Source: Climacium dendroides (Eukaryota > Streptophyta > Bryopsida > Hypnales > Climaciaceae). Taken from it: a stretch of 64,000 bases of DNA. A program made the position numbers and the translations under genes. The stretch is from the NCBI GenBank assembly GCA_950106755.1, contig OX467084.1:4216001-4280000 (forward strand), in the 5' to 3' direction. The notes below the pieces were generated by a model. That model was not told the origin of the DNA. It did no database searches and worked only from the letters and a program-made list of their open reading frames with translations. Positions 21,741-34,120 of the stretch are shown here, piece after piece. Position 1 is the first letter of the stretch. Each line of letters opens with the position of its first letter.

Positions 21741-22647
21741 CATTGTTGTGGACACTTGGTGTTTGATTGATGACTTCACTTGGCAGTGTAGAAGCAAGTG
21801 TAGAAGGGAATTTTTTTTCATTTCATTTAATTATTTGGAGGGTACATGAGTCTATTTCTAGTGAAAATTGTTGCAAAGTCCTTCATTAAAGGCCATATTC
21901 ATTATATTGAGACTTTTCGTAGTCCCATTTTTATTTTTGACTCAAAAATAAATTACTTTATCTCTTTATTAATATTTTTATAAATAGGTAACAACACTAA
22001 CTTTTAGAGTTTCATTTTAGAATCACTATTTGAGCATTATTTATTTTTTATTTCAATTATTATTTTTGTAAATGAATTCTTATTGACTTTTTTAGAGAAG
22101 AATATGTTCAATCTACAAATCACCTTTGTAGTATATTTGGACTATTTCTTGCTATTTTCTATTGATGTGAATTTGAGCCATAATAATGATGTTTTTTGAA
22201 TTTGTGCCTAGGTGATGAAATGAAGCTAATCACAAATAGTTTCTACCCCAATTAGAAATTTTATTTAAATTCATAAGTTTTAATTTTTTAATAGCAATAT
22301 GAACTTTGGACCTACAACCATCGTTTGTTGATTTTCTAATTCTAAAGTGACATAGCAACTTTGGTTTATATCATGATATTTTATACTATAATATGCATTT
22401 GTGATGAAAACTTTGTATATTTTTTAGTATGTCTTGTATTTTATATAAATTTTTTCATTATTTTCTTAAGAATTTCACAATAATTTTGAATTTTCCTCTA
22501 TAATTTGAAAATTTTATAACTTGTAGACATATAACTTCATCTTTGGAAAATATAATAAAAAAAAAATTTCATTCATATGTAGTTGCAAAATGACATCCAA
22601 CAGAGTAATAACTCTTTAAAATAATTGTTCAAGCTTCAAATTAGTGG
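21741..22647. other. AT-rich stretch, no gene seen
   Basis: Very AT-rich with long A and T runs. No open frame or repeat structure of note. Confidence 0.4.
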
Positions 22648-23800
22648 TCATAGGCCCATCCTAATAGGGTTAATCCCTAAATATGAAGGTGGATATTTGA
22701 TATCTGATAAATGACAAAGATTCTTTTAGTGTAGGACATAAATGCAACTACTCATCCTCCAAATTTTATCTAAAAAAAAGAGATGTTCTACAATTTTTTG
22801 ATTTTCAATGAGTGCTTTTAGATTTTTTAGACCAACGATTTTTACGGTATCAAAATGGATGATTTCTATGGTTACTAGTCCATCATTTAAAGGTTAACCC
22901 TTAAATGTCGAGACAGACGTTTTGCGTTCAATGTATGAAAGAGGATCTCTTTGTATAGGATAAAAGTGCAACTATTCATTTTCTGAACTTTGCAAGAAAA
23001 GTAGAGGTCTTCTACATTAGTTTATCTTGCAATGAGTGCTTTTACAATTTTCTAAGCCAATGCTTCACATGGTTATAAAAATTGATGATTTCCAAAGTCA
23101 CCCCATGGTCTTTTGACCCTCAAACACTGCAGTGGATGTTTTTTATCCGATGGATGATAAAGAATCTCTCCATGCAGGACAAAAGTGCAACTCTTCATCT
23201 TCCAAATTTTGTGGAAAAAAGGGAGGTCTTCTATAGTAGCTTGTCTCCCAATGAATGCTTTTTCATTTTTTTAAGCCAAAATTCACACAATACCGAAACA
23301 GATGATTTCCATGGTGATTGGCTCATCATTTAAGGGTTAACCCTTAAACGATGAAGCAGATGTTTTGTGTTCAATGGATGATGGAGAATCTTTGTGTGTA
23401 GGACCAAAGCGCGACTATTCATCCTTTGAATTTTGTATGAAAAGGGAAGATCATCAAGAGTATTTTGTCTTCCTATGAGTGCATTTGCATTATTTTAATC
23501 CAATAATTCACACTATGACAAAATAGATGATTTCCACGGTGACCGGCCTATCGTTCAAGGGTTAATCCTTAAACGTCGGGCTGGTGACTGTGGAAATCAG
23601 CCCTTTTGGAACTGTGTGACATCATTTAGTTTAAAAAAATAAAAAATATCCATTGGGAGTCAAACTATTGTAGAAGATTTCTCCTTTCCACCCCTAATTC
23701 CGAGGATGAATAGTTGCATTTTTGTCCTACACATGAGAATTCTTTGTCATTCATTGGACACAAAATGTCTGCCTCAACGTTTAAGGATTAAAGACCATGT
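22648..23800. repeat. Tandem array of about 220-bp units with one inverted unit
   Basis: Four direct units have GGTTAA-containing boundaries near 22668, 22892, 23112, 23330 and 23552. GATGATTTC recurs at 22858, 23084, 23301 and 23526. One boundary (about 23325-23347) is the palindrome TTAAGGGTTAACCCTTAA. After 23580 the sequence turns back on itself: GGTGACTGTGGAAATC onward is the reverse complement of a unit, ending near 23800. A lone copy is inserted at 35023-35239. Confidence 0.85.
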
Positions 23801-24389
23801 GCAAGAACATAAGCTTACCTTGAATTTATGAAGGTCTAACTAAGCAATTACTGCTTCTAAGTGTCACCTACAACAGCAAGGTAGTTGAAGGAATTCCAGC
23901 CAATGAATGGGAGGTACCGGCATTTAGTTACAAGCTAGCCAAATTTTTTTGAAGATTTCCGAATGACATTGAAATGATTAGGATGAGGTTCCAAACAAAA
24001 AAAAATAAGGTTTTAGGAAATGGGCCAGTTAAGACAAAAAAAATCCTGACAATTTAGCCGTTTGCCCTTGGAGTATGTAGGAAAGTGACCAATTGAAACT
24101 TCTCTTTCCCAGCAACTAGCCGACCAGACATATATTTTTTAGGAATTTTTTTTAATATGTACATACTACATAGTATACCTATAAGTCCTATTAGTGACAC
24201 AATTATGCCTCCCTGTGAATCACTAACATGTAGTCTTCCACAAATAAACTTTTACCGTTGGTTAATTGCTAGTCTAGCACTTTGGCATTTTTTGGCCCTC
24301 TTTTGGATCCTTGTATTTTCTGAAGGCTACGTCCTTGGCCCTAGGTTGGTAGGGGCTTGGCCAAGTTCAACTTCTGCCAAGGATACTTA
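23801..24389. other. AT-rich stretch, no gene seen
   Basis: No supported gene or element. Confidence 0.35.
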
Positions 24390-24570
24390 AAAAAATGGGG
24401 AGGGAAAAAAACAAACCAATGATCCAAAAAAAAATGGAGAGGGAACCCACCCCCACCCCCCACCCCCCAATGATAAAAAAAATGGGGAGGGAAAGGAAAC
24501 CCCCCAACAATACAAAAAAATGGAGAGCTAAAAGAACCCCCTCACAACAAAAACAAAAACCCGGCTCCAT
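24390..24570. repeat. Short degenerate tandem repeat, purine-rich and C-rich
   Basis: About four degenerate copies of a 40 to 60-bp unit of the form AAAATGGGGAGGGA followed by a C-rich stretch and A runs. Frames here on either strand are low complexity and not called. Confidence 0.7.
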
Positions 24571-25471
24571 TTTACACAGTAAGGAAAATGGCCAACTGGA
24601 AATATAGAAATCCGGTAATTTACCAAATTAAATTTCAAAATGGAGGATTCTAACCAAAAAAACACACACTTCTTAGATTAACATCCAACTAAAAATGTAA
24701 AAAAACGAGGCAACCTTAAAAAACACGGAAATTGTCCATTTTCAATTAAGAAACTTTCCAAACAATGGTTCTAGCAGGCCAACAGGCCAGAATTAGGTTT
24801 TGCAAATTTTCCTCCGAATAGGACAAGTTGCAAAAAGAACTTAAGTTACATTGTCTAGCACTTAAGTGTTGGACCTTCATTGTCCGTTGGGGGGCAGCAT
24901 TGCCAGCCTCATTCTGGAGAATTTGTTCTAAATAGAACCCGCCTTGTAAAATGGGGTGGTGATTTGGCTAGCAAAATGGGGGCCATCCCCTTTGCAAGCC
25001 TAGTTGAACAAGTCTATCCCACCCATAACCTCTTCAAAGGCCAAGCTTGAGTGACTAGGAGGGACAAAATCAAATAAAGTACCAATATAGTATAGGCATC
25101 AATAAAATAGTGCCCCCATTTACAAGCCATGGACCATTTGCAAGCTTGTCTACCAAGCAAGTCCTCACAAGTCTAGTGGGGCACTTTTGCAAGCCGGCTT
25201 GAACAAGTCCTCCGTTTTGCAAGACGGGTGGGAATGTTCTAAATTAACCCCTAACTTTGTCGACATTCAGAAAGTGGATGATGAATGGAGGGCTTGCAAG
25301 CACTATTCAATCCAACTAACTTTTCATTCATTCATCCAAATGAATGTAATATTCGAATGTTGAAAAGACAACCTTCTTGAATGACCAATTTTCATGAAAT
25401 TGCGGTCAACGGTGTTTTTGTACAAATATATAGGCAAAAATGTGCCAAAATTCGGAAAAGGATCGAGGCGC
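24571..25471. other. Intergenic, with short internal repeats
   Basis: Non-coding. The stretch 24980-25240 repeats GCAAGCCTAGTTGAACAAGTC-like phrases several times. Confidence 0.35.
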
Positions 25472-25478
25472 TATATAA
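25472..25478 (+). promoter_or_regulatory. TATA box upstream of a Cys-rich frame
   Basis: TATATAA in the context CGCTATATAAGG, at the start of a balanced-composition island. The downstream frame at 25519-25926 lies at a plausible distance. Confidence 0.35.
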
Positions 25479-25518
25479 GGTTAAGGAAGATACTGAGTCA
25501 GTGTCCTAACTTGCCTAG

Positions 25519-25926
25519 CAACAGAGCTGTCCTGTTGTGGATTGTCATGCTTTGAGCTGTGAAGAAATTGATTGCTTCACTGTTGGAAATTGGAATCCTG
25601 CGTATGATAGTTCCAATTGTAAGCTTCGGTCTTGAGAGTGAAAATTTGAGGGCTGTCCTGTTTTTTCCTACGGGTGTTTCTTTCCCAAGGCCAAGGCCAA
25701 TTTCATGGATGTCGCGAAAGGAAAATACAATTGTGCTTCTTGTAGATCACGCCAATGACGGAGTCGAGAGGGCATTCATTCAGGTGCCTTTCCGTCGCAC
25801 GAAACTGTGATCAACTTCGGACGGCATTCAATGGCAGTTTTCACAAGGCACGAACGAAATCCCGCCTCCACCGACACAGCTCAATTGAGCCCGAACTTAG
25901 TTACTAATCTGCAATATATACCATAG
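25519..25926 (+). pseudogene. Cys-rich frame broken by three TGA codons
   Basis: One frame is open from 25519 to the TAG at 25924 except for TGA at 25633, 25639 and 25756. It starts QQSCPVVDCHALSCEEIDC, a C-x4-C-x4-C-x4-C run, then has C at the NCK site, a CPVFSYGC pair and NCASC. No in-frame ATG precedes the Cys run, so a start or upstream exon is missing. A second overlapping frame (25559-25810) is fully open but lacks an ATG at its start. The features suggest a decayed small Cys-rich protein; the family is not recognised. It overlaps the end of the convergent gene at 25904-26185. Confidence 0.3.
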
Positions 25927-26185
25927 GTTGCTCGAGGAATTCACGTACAGTGAGTTCCAGAATTTTTTCAGTTAAAGTTCGATTAGCAAGCATAGCTTGT
26001 ACAGCAAGTGAAGTACTGTCTGCAAAATCAACCCAGACTGTAGGAATCAAGGGACACCGGCATTTGCTTGCAAGCTCTCGCCAATTCTCGTTCGAGGAAA
26101 GGACCGGCCTGGCCAGGAGCCTGAGGTAGACCCCATCTGGATTCTTGTCCCAAGGGAAACGCATGAAATTTGTATTTACCCTCAT
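25904..26185 (-). CDS. Unrecognised 93-residue protein, full-length copy
   Basis: The frame starts at a true ATG (MRVNTNFMRFPWDKNP) and ends at a TAG. An inverted paralogue at 37580 differs by several substitutions and three indels of 9, 3 and 6 nt, all keeping frame, which is what selection on a protein would leave. The middle (LARPVLSSNENWRELASKC) is identical in both. No signal peptide, membrane segment or known domain is visible. About 330 bp upstream of the ATG is also conserved between the copies. I do not recognise the family. Confidence 0.55.
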   Translation of the reverse strand: MRVNTNFMRFPWDKNPDGVYLRLLARPVLSSNENWRELASKCRCPLIPTVWVDFADSTSLAVQAMLANRTLTEKILELTVREFLEQPMVYIAD

Positions 26186-26520
26186 GATAGACTATTAGGA
26201 AATTCGAAATTCATGTTTTGAATTCAAGGACCTCAAATTTGCTCGCAGCGGTTATGAAATTTGAAATCAACCAATCCACAATAGATTAGGCCATGGGTAT
26301 TATCTAGTAGAAATTCACACTCCAAAAAACATTTCAAATGATGCTTTGGTGTTAAAAAGTTCTTTCCTGTTTAGAGGCCCAAAACTACTTCAAAATACTA
26401 GTCTCCAAAGTAAGGCTTAAAATCTTCATCAACATTTGTTTTTTAGCAAATTCAACTATAGAATCCTTTTGTTAACTTGTTAGAGTATACCCTCTTGATA
26501 ATTCAAAACAAGAAACCTTA
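26186..26520. repeat. Duplicated block D, copy 1 (upstream of the 25904 gene)
   Basis: Reverse complement of about 37225-37579. A fragment, in this orientation, also lies at 58835-58945 (AGGCCCAAAACTRCTTCAAA onward). Confidence 0.85.
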
Positions 26521-28264
26521 CAAATTGCAAGAACATGGTGTGTAGATTTCAAAAAGAAGTATTTTTCAACTTTTCCTAAATGGTTAGATTTCATCCTTCA
26601 AATTTTTTACCCAAAAATGTGTAGATCCTACAACTTGAAATTCTCTATCATACTACTAAAATCATAAGTCCCTTTGTAATATCACAGATGCTACCATTAA
26701 TACTAGGGGCTCATGCTTGCTATGCTACGCATTCATTGTATCACATATTAGTAAAAATTTGATATATTTGAATAGAATGCATGATAATGATTTTCATAAG
26801 TCTTTAAAATAATTATTTTAATTATTTTATAAAAATATTTTCAATCATGCATACATAGAAATTATATTTTCACACAATGTGATATTAGTGAAATAGAGTA
26901 GCAATTCACAATCACCTCTGTAATATCACTTTTTACAAAGGTTGATATTATAGAAATAATATAGTCGTTGCAATTGAGGTGATATTTAAAAGGATCAATA
27001 TGGTGATATTATAAAGGTAGCAATTCCATTGCTTGGCTTGGCTTTATACTTTTTTTGCATTTTTATGATTTTGTGCTTTTGTGAGCTTTGAGCTTTTATG
27101 ATTTCAATTTTCTGTTGCTATTACCAAATGATTTTGAAAAATTTATTCAATTAAAGCGATTTTGGATTCCACAATAATTAAGTTGTTCACAAAGTTTTTG
27201 AGATTTATAAGTTTTTCTTTTCAATTCTTCAATTTAGGTTGCCATTTTCTGTAACAATGGAGTCAAATTTCTAATGCATTCAAATGTATGTGTATCTTTT
27301 ATAGTATTTACCATTGCATATGTTTCATTTATCATTCAATAAATTTCTATTGTACATTTCAATATATGCTTACTTATAAAAAAAATTATACAAAGATTTT
27401 AGTCATTTTTATTTGAAGATTTGTTGAAATTTTTGTTCTACATTCTATCTAACACAAAAAAAAATTTATAAAATTCTAATGGTGAATGCATAGAATAGCA
27501 AGTGTCAACCGCTAGTATTATTTTGAAAAAATAAGTTGGAAATGCATATAATAAATTACAACAAAAATAATTTCATATTCATAATTGAAAAAAATAGTGT
27601 GTAGAAAGAGGAGAGAATGATTTAGATTGCTAAATTGTTAAGAATTTAGTTATGGAATTGAAAAATGCCAATCCCAATGGAGTAATAATTGTAGTGTTGT
27701 AATAATCAATCTACAACCTATGGTTTTATTTTATTTTTCAAAAATATTGAAAATTGAGTTAATTAAAGTACTTCAAAGTTAATTTTAGGATAGAGATTCC
27801 ATAACTTGCCCACAAACTAAAACTCCTAATAATTTTCGTCTCAATAATCAAAATGGAATAATTCAAAGTTTTTCATGTATATATAAATTTAGAAATTCAA
27901 TTTTAAGTTTTTACTTCTACAATAAGCAATTTGTAGTTGTTTGTGTTTTAAAAGAAATTAGATTTCATACAATGATTTTTTAACCATGTAGTCAAAAGTT
28001 ATGAAAATCATTGCACCTCAAAGATACTGCTTGACTACATTTTTGTGAAAATTTAAAAGAAAAAATATGAAAATTAAAAATCAAAATAATTAAAATAATA
28101 TTTGAAAATGGATGATTGAAAATGTTATATTGCCAAAAATGCTACTTGGTCTGTTAGGGGTAAATTTGAACTGAAATTATATTATACAATTATATTTAAA
28201 ATAATAAAAATTTAACAAAATTATATTTAAAACAACATTGAAAATAGTGAAAATATCACAAATT
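26521..28264. other. AT-rich stretch, no gene seen
   Basis: Very AT-rich and full of stop codons. Short internal repeats of TGATATTA-type motifs occur at 26870-27010. Nothing else supported. Confidence 0.4.
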
Positions 28265-29190
28265 TAACCCCTAATGGACCATTGTTTCTTTGGGGGACAA
28301 ATGGGATTTGGGGCAAGTACCTATGGGCTGAATTTTTGTCATGATTTTTTGAAATCTTTTTTGTAGATAGAAAAATTGATTAGTTTCATGGGAATATAGG
28401 GGTTTTTTTGCAATCAATGCCCAGGAACAAAAGTTATGCCCAAATAAGCTTGAAATAAGGGAGAAGGGCAACAAAAAAAATTCAAAAATTATTTTTTTTT
28501 TGAATTTTTTTTTCTCATAGATGATATTTTTTCTACATAAAAAGCTTTGATTCATTCTGTATGGATTTGTTATGAGAAGGTTATAGGCAATCTTGTTTTT
28601 TGGGCAATTTAAGCATCTTCTTCAAAAAATAATTTGTAGATTTCATTTTTTAATACAATTTTCACAATTTTAAAAATAGAAGTTCCACATGGTTTAGTTA
28701 TTTTTTAGAACAATATAACCATTGGAACTAGTGTGTTTTAATTCCATTTTAAAGATATTAATAATTTAGATTTTCTTTCTATTTTATATCTACTTCTACT
28801 TAACAATTTTTTAAAAATCAAGTTTTTTTGAAATTTTTTCTTTTCCTAGACTCTCAATTCAATTACTTACTATAAAGATTTAAACCTCAAAATTGTGTAG
28901 TGTAAAAAATTTAAGTTAAGAAGGTTCAAAGTCAAAAACTCTAATCTTGCAACATACTGAAAAACTTGTTTTTTTCACTTTAAATTCAAATACCTTGCAA
29001 TTTGTACGGTCAAAATTTTTGGACTTTTTTTTACACATTCTTGTATTAGTTAGGTGTAAGATCCTATAGTTAGATGTGCAAAAATAACAATTTTCAAAAG
29101 TATTTACTCTTTGCTATAGAAATGACAATTTTGAGTGTTTTTTGGCAGAAAGAAGGCCTTGGTCCTTTAGGGGTTAACACGAGTGAACTT
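28265..29190. repeat. R1 repeat, diverged partial copy
   Basis: Follows the order of 10430-12540 and 46190-46920 with many substitutions and a small insertion near 28470-28600. Shared phrases include CAATGCCCAGGAACAAAAGT and GGTGTAAGATCCTATAG. Confidence 0.75.
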
Positions 29191-30659
29191 TCATCTAGAA
29201 TGGTTTTTTTAGTGTGGATTTCTACTAGTGGGGGGGGATTATGTATTACAAATTAAAAAGTGAACTATTGGATTTATCATTCAAACTACATAATTAAACA
29301 ACCTTGTGAAACCAATATAATTATGAGTTTATTTCCTAAAGAGAGCAAGCATCTACTTGGTGAATTATGAATTTTTTTTTGTCAAGAACTCATTGTAGGA
29401 GCTATATGTAATGGATGAAAAGTTCATTTAAATTTGTTGAAGAAGGAATTTTGGTTTAATTTTCTTTTTTGATGTGTATAGCTTAGTTATTTGATACTTC
29501 ATGATTTTTGTATAGGATTCCAAATTGGTTCATATAGGGGAGGGAAGCAAAGAAAAAGCTTTGAGGCTCTAATATGTTTAGATTTTCTCACTCTATAGTT
29601 TATTTTAAACCAAAAACTCCAATTTAAATCTATAATCTTCTTTCTACCAAGCTTTCTTAGCTTGGGTCAATTATAAATTACTTGGCATACATTGTAATTG
29701 AATTGCCAACATCCAACAATTTGGCTTGGTTGTATTAAAATTATGTTGGGTAATGAAAGATAATCCTATACATCTATACTAGTCTAAAGTCACTAAATTG
29801 ACTTATGAAGGGGGATGGATGTTAGAAGGTCATTTCAACCTTTGATAGGTTAGCAATAGGGTGAAATAATTTTGTATTTGAATTTAAGAAGTATACAAAT
29901 TATACCATGATATTTATAACTATTATCTCCTTATTAACCATTTAAAAAGTCAAACTACTTTAGACAATTTTGTAAATTTTGTAACTATAAATAAAAAATT
30001 ATATAAATTTTATTTGGGAGTATTTAACTATAAAAATAAGAATATATATTTAAGATGTAGATTATTATAAATTTCAAAAATACATAAATTTGTTGAAATC
30101 TACTTCTTGTAAATAGATTTAATAAATGAATATTGATTGAATAAACATGGTTATGATTAATGGACAAAGTAACTTTATACTTCTAAAAATGATTTCTATG
30201 TTTAAATTGTTGACTTATAAGCTTTTGTCTAACTTTGAATAGAAAATGAAGAAATAGAATACTCAAATGATTGGTGTATAATAGAAGGAATTGGAATCCA
30301 TTGTGGATGGTAGATGGGTTTATTTATAATAATGTAAAGGAACTTAAGATAATACCTTTGTAAAAGAATACTTTTCAATGGTAATTAAATGTTTGGGCAA
30401 TATATGGATATTATGAATTCTTTTCTTGTTATGAATCTAATGGATTTTAGATTCACCTACATAACATTTATATATCCCATACAACTTCTATCTTGAAAAA
30501 TTTTAAACTAATTCTTGTACTTAGTCCAACTGATTTACTCTACCACGTATATTTTGCTTCATAAGCATTCACTCACTTTTCAATGTGCAAAAAATTCATT
30601 GTCATTTTCTCTTGCATATTTATTCTCTATAATGAAGAGCTTATTAGCTTATTTTAGAG
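29191..30659. other. AT-rich stretch, no gene seen
   Basis: No supported open frame or repeat boundary. Confidence 0.4.
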
Positions 30660-30965
30660 AGGAATTGGAAGGGACATTTTCTTTGACATTTTCAAAAATC
30701 CTTCCTGAATTTTGTCCATAACTTTTGATTGAAGGCTTGAAATTTCAAACAATTTTTTGGAAATGAAACTTAACTTAATTTATCAAATTTTTTTACTTTA
30801 ATATTTTTTGAAAAAGTTATCATATAATTCCTAAATGAGGTTTGAAATTTTACTTCAATCACAATTCTTAATTTTGACTTAACTATAAGCAATTAAGAAA
30901 CTACAAATTCTAATCTACATATCTCACATGGGTTGTTCTATCTCCTACCACTCCAATTGTATATA
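30660..30965. repeat. Interspersed repeat E, copy 1
   Basis: Resembles 36425-36985 and 44825-45405. The shared core is a TTTGAAATTTCAAAC-type stretch, CTAAATGAGGTTTGAAAT, then an ATCTCACATG phrase (last one absent from the 44825 copy). Confidence 0.7.
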
Positions 30966-31239
30966 GAACTTCTCATTTCTCTAGAAATTCAAAATAAGTT
31001 GTTGATGGCAAATGATTAGATTCCCGATTAGATTGCATTAACACATTACTCAATGGATTTTTTGGGTATTTTACAAACCAACTTTCTTTACAATTTTTTG
31101 TTGATTCTAGAATTAACAAAAAAATGGAGCACACCATAAATGTACTGCCACTATCCTGATACTAAAGCATACAATAATGATGTCTAGATGAATTTTGTAG
31201 ACAAGGACTCCAGAGAAGAAAAGGTAGCCTCTCTAAATG

Positions 31240-32340
31240 CTACTGAATGTTGTGCAACCTTGATTGCATTTGAGTTCATTCATCGATACCAAAAGTTAAA
31301 GAAACTTGTCACGAAAACTGCTTGTATTTGTTGCTATTCTGTTCATTTCTAAGTCGCATTGACCATGAGAATATGGTACCCATGACCTAATTCCAAAGTC
31401 TCACATCTACAGATTTCAAACTAAGGTAGTCTGCTCTAAAAGCAAGCGGCCTCTTCAAATCACCCCTATATTTAGGTCTGAAATGGATAGTAGGTGGTCC
31501 TTAAATGGACCTCTCAAGCCATTGAGAGAATCGAGAGAAAAGCATTATTTATTGCAAGAGCCAATTGTTGGCCTTCATTTACTCAAATCACTTTAGAAGT
31601 TGCAAGTGGTCAGATTTTGGAAGATCTAGGGTCACAAATAGGTGCCTACAACAATTTTTTTTGAAAACTCACAAGTAATTCAAAAATGATTCAAAAAACA
31701 TGAAACCACTTGTGTGACGTTCCGCATCCATTTTTCTTCCTCTGAAAAATGATCCAAAAATATTTATACTCATGAAAACCTTCGAAAAAGAGGGACCAGC
31801 TGGTAAATGGTCGCATTAAGGCTATTAATACCATTTGGAATCCGAACTTCCTGTGATTGATCATGTGTTGTATCTCTAGCTAGAAATGCCTGAGCAGCCT
31901 GTCCACAAGACCAAGTGGTTTGACAGTGAAAGGAGTGTGGAAGGCACAGCTCCTTCTTTTTTGGCTTTGTAGTGCAATCTTGCACTAGGAAAATAGAATT
32001 GGATAGAAAATGGCAAAAAATTTGAAGCTTTTTGCCAAAAATTTTCAAATTAAAAAAAAATTGGATGAAATTGTCAACTTGTGAATGAAACTAAAATTAA
32101 AGACATGTGATATGTACAAATGTGATATTTTCTATCCAATATGTGGATGAATGCTGAAATTTGGAGCACTGCCATCATATTTTATATTGACACTTTGACA
32201 CTTCATAAAAAATGAAAAAAAAAACTGGTCAAAGGTGGTGATGATTGGAGAGTTTCAAATAGATCATAGTTTAGGGTTTAGCATGATTGTGAAATTTGAG
32301 ACTCAAGTGGTGTATGTTCATGATAATTAACCTTGAAGCG
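31240..32340. repeat. Duplicated block B, degenerate copy
   Basis: Matches 15900-16350 on either side of a foreign segment (31435-31815). Left landmarks are ATTCATCGATACCA and TTTGTTGCT. Right landmarks are TGATTGATCATGTG and AATTTGAGACTCAAG. The gene expected downstream is missing. Confidence 0.7.
31435..31815. mobile_element. Insertion of an interspersed repeat within block B
   Basis: Absent from the equivalent place near 16055 and present, diverged, at about 60955-61345. Both copies share GGTCCTTAAATGGACC-like and TCATAAGTAATTCAAAAATG-like phrases. Ends are not sharply defined and no target duplication was found. Confidence 0.55.
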
Positions 32341-32404
32341 CTCCAACATCTAATTTCAAGACCACTAGTATTTGAAACGCAAGTTAGAATGCTCTCCCGT
32401 TTTG

Positions 32405-32640
32405 GGGATGGCACACTAGAAGGGTCTCGTTTACCAAAATCTTTCAAAGATATGAATGAACTATATAAAACCATGGGAATGTTTAAACCCTCTTGTTATA
32501 GTCTATGCAAAGGGACTGCTACTTCTAAACATGAGCTTGTTTTGATGCAATCACCTATTGGAAAAGAAGATGATATACAAAGTTGTACCAAGTGTGGTAA
32601 AATGAAAAAAGACATATTATGATCCTTTGATTATTTACCA
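32405..32640 (+). pseudogene. Inverted copy of the transposase-like fragment
   Basis: On the + strand this arm reads DGTLEGSRLPKSFKDMNEL through SCTKCGKMKKDIL, then stops at TGA; the frame after the stop continues FDYLPMIEQL. It is the mirror copy of the minus-strand block. It lies next to block B sequence on its left, so the inversion junction is close to 32405. Confidence 0.6.
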
Positions 32641-33228
32641 ATGATAGAGCAATTATCATTACTATGCAAATGCAACACTTTTTATAGTGAATTTCTAACT
32701 ATGTGGAAAGCTCAAGATAGATGGTTAAATAAAGGGTTATATGATTTCTTAGAATCTATACAAGATTCTTGAGATGGTGCTAAAGTGAGACTTTGGAGTA
32801 AATTCAAGTCAAATTTCACTATGGCACCAAAGTCACTCCAAAGTCTCACTTTAGCACCATCCCAAGAATCTTGTATAGATTCTAAAAAATCATATAACCC
32901 TTTATTTAACCATCTATCTTGAGCTTTCCACATAGTTAGAAATTCACTATAAAAAGTGTTGCATTTGCATAGTAATGATAATTGCTCTATCACTAGTAAA
33001 TAATCAAAGGATAAAATATGTCTTTTTTCATTTTACCACACTTTGTACAACTTTGTATATCATCTTCTTTTCCAATTGGTGGTTGCATCAAAACAAGCTC
33101 ATGTTTAGAAGTAGTAGTCCCCATGTATAGGCTATAACAGAAAGTTTTAAACATTCCCATGGTTTTATATAGTTCATTCATATCTTTGAAAGATTTTGGT
33201 AAACAAAATCCTTCTAGTGTACCATCCC
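32405..33228. repeat. Large palindrome, 395-bp arms, 35-bp spacer
   Basis: The left arm 32405-32799 and right arm 32835-33228 are reverse complements with roughly two dozen mismatches by eye. Both arms carry the same transposase-like coding sequence. A transcript through the region would fold into a long hairpin. Confidence 0.95.
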
Positions 33229-33869
33229 AAGGATGGGGCAACATTCCTGCATTCTAATTAACATTCCTATACTATAGTATTAAAAATTAGCATTAGAAAG
33301 AATTTCAATATTACTTACATTTTGAAGATTATGAAATAGAAGTGTGAACATTTTTTTTTGGTTTGTGAGTGAGGTGTTACCATAATCCATGAGTGATTGC
33401 AGTTCTAGAAGCTTCAACTTAAGGGTTTCCTCTAATGATACTTGAAGGTTTTCATGATGATGTGATCTTGCTTCATCAATAGGTATTGCTTTAGAGTCCA
33501 TCCCAAACTTGATCACCTTCTTGATTATGGAAATCTTGTTGGAGTTTTCTTGATTTAAACATGGATCCCCTTTGTTTTCTACAATGAAGATTGGAGGTGA
33601 AATAGGTGGTGGATTGCATGCTTGCCTTTCAAGAGCATCTTGAAAATGATGATTACTGGTTTGACGGGTTAATACCTTATTCTTTCCTATACATTGAGTA
33701 TAGAAACAAAGTTCAAAATACTCAGGTGTTGTAGGAGTTCATTGCTTTTTTTTCCCCAAATATCATAATTAGAATGCCTCTTTTTTGTTATTGGATGTAC
33801 TAATTTGATCCCACTCTCATTGTCTTTGTAAGAATAGTTATAGGACCAAGAAACTAGCATTGATATCAT
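32640..33869 (-). pseudogene. Decayed transposase-like gene, related in layout to TNP2
   Basis: Minus-strand coding blocks at about 33869-33687, 33516-33280, 33244-32993 and 32993-32836 are broken by stops or introns. They read, in order, a hydrophilic N-terminal part, LPKSFKDMNELYKTMGM, SCTKCGKMKKD, and FYSEFLTMWKAQDRWLNKG. The order LPKSF, then a Cys pair, then a leucine-rich phrase recalls the Cys-rich N-terminal half of Transposase_21 proteins, but it is far from the 2755 protein and the family assignment is tentative. Past 32836 the reading enters the palindrome's other arm, so the catalytic core is missing. Confidence 0.5.
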
Positions 33870-34056
33870 ACAACATGATTCATTAATTGTAGGCTTTTAT
33901 TCAACAAACATAATAATAAGATGATTAAATATTTAAATGCCAAAAAATGCAATAATGTAATGTATAGGAAAATAAACTTATATCATAATTATGAAGCATA
34001 GCTTGGATTTCCAAAAGTTGTAGCCATGATTACTAAATGCAAATGATATAATGTAC

Positions 34057-34060
<4 letters not shown>

Positions 34061-34119
<59 letters not shown>
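34061..34119. repeat. (AT)n microsatellite
   Basis: About 28 uninterrupted AT dinucleotides. Confidence 0.97.

Positions 34120-34120
<1 letters not shown>

Noticed and set aside
24395..24607. Frames in the purine- and C-rich repeat
   Set aside because: Low-complexity translation of a degenerate tandem repeat.
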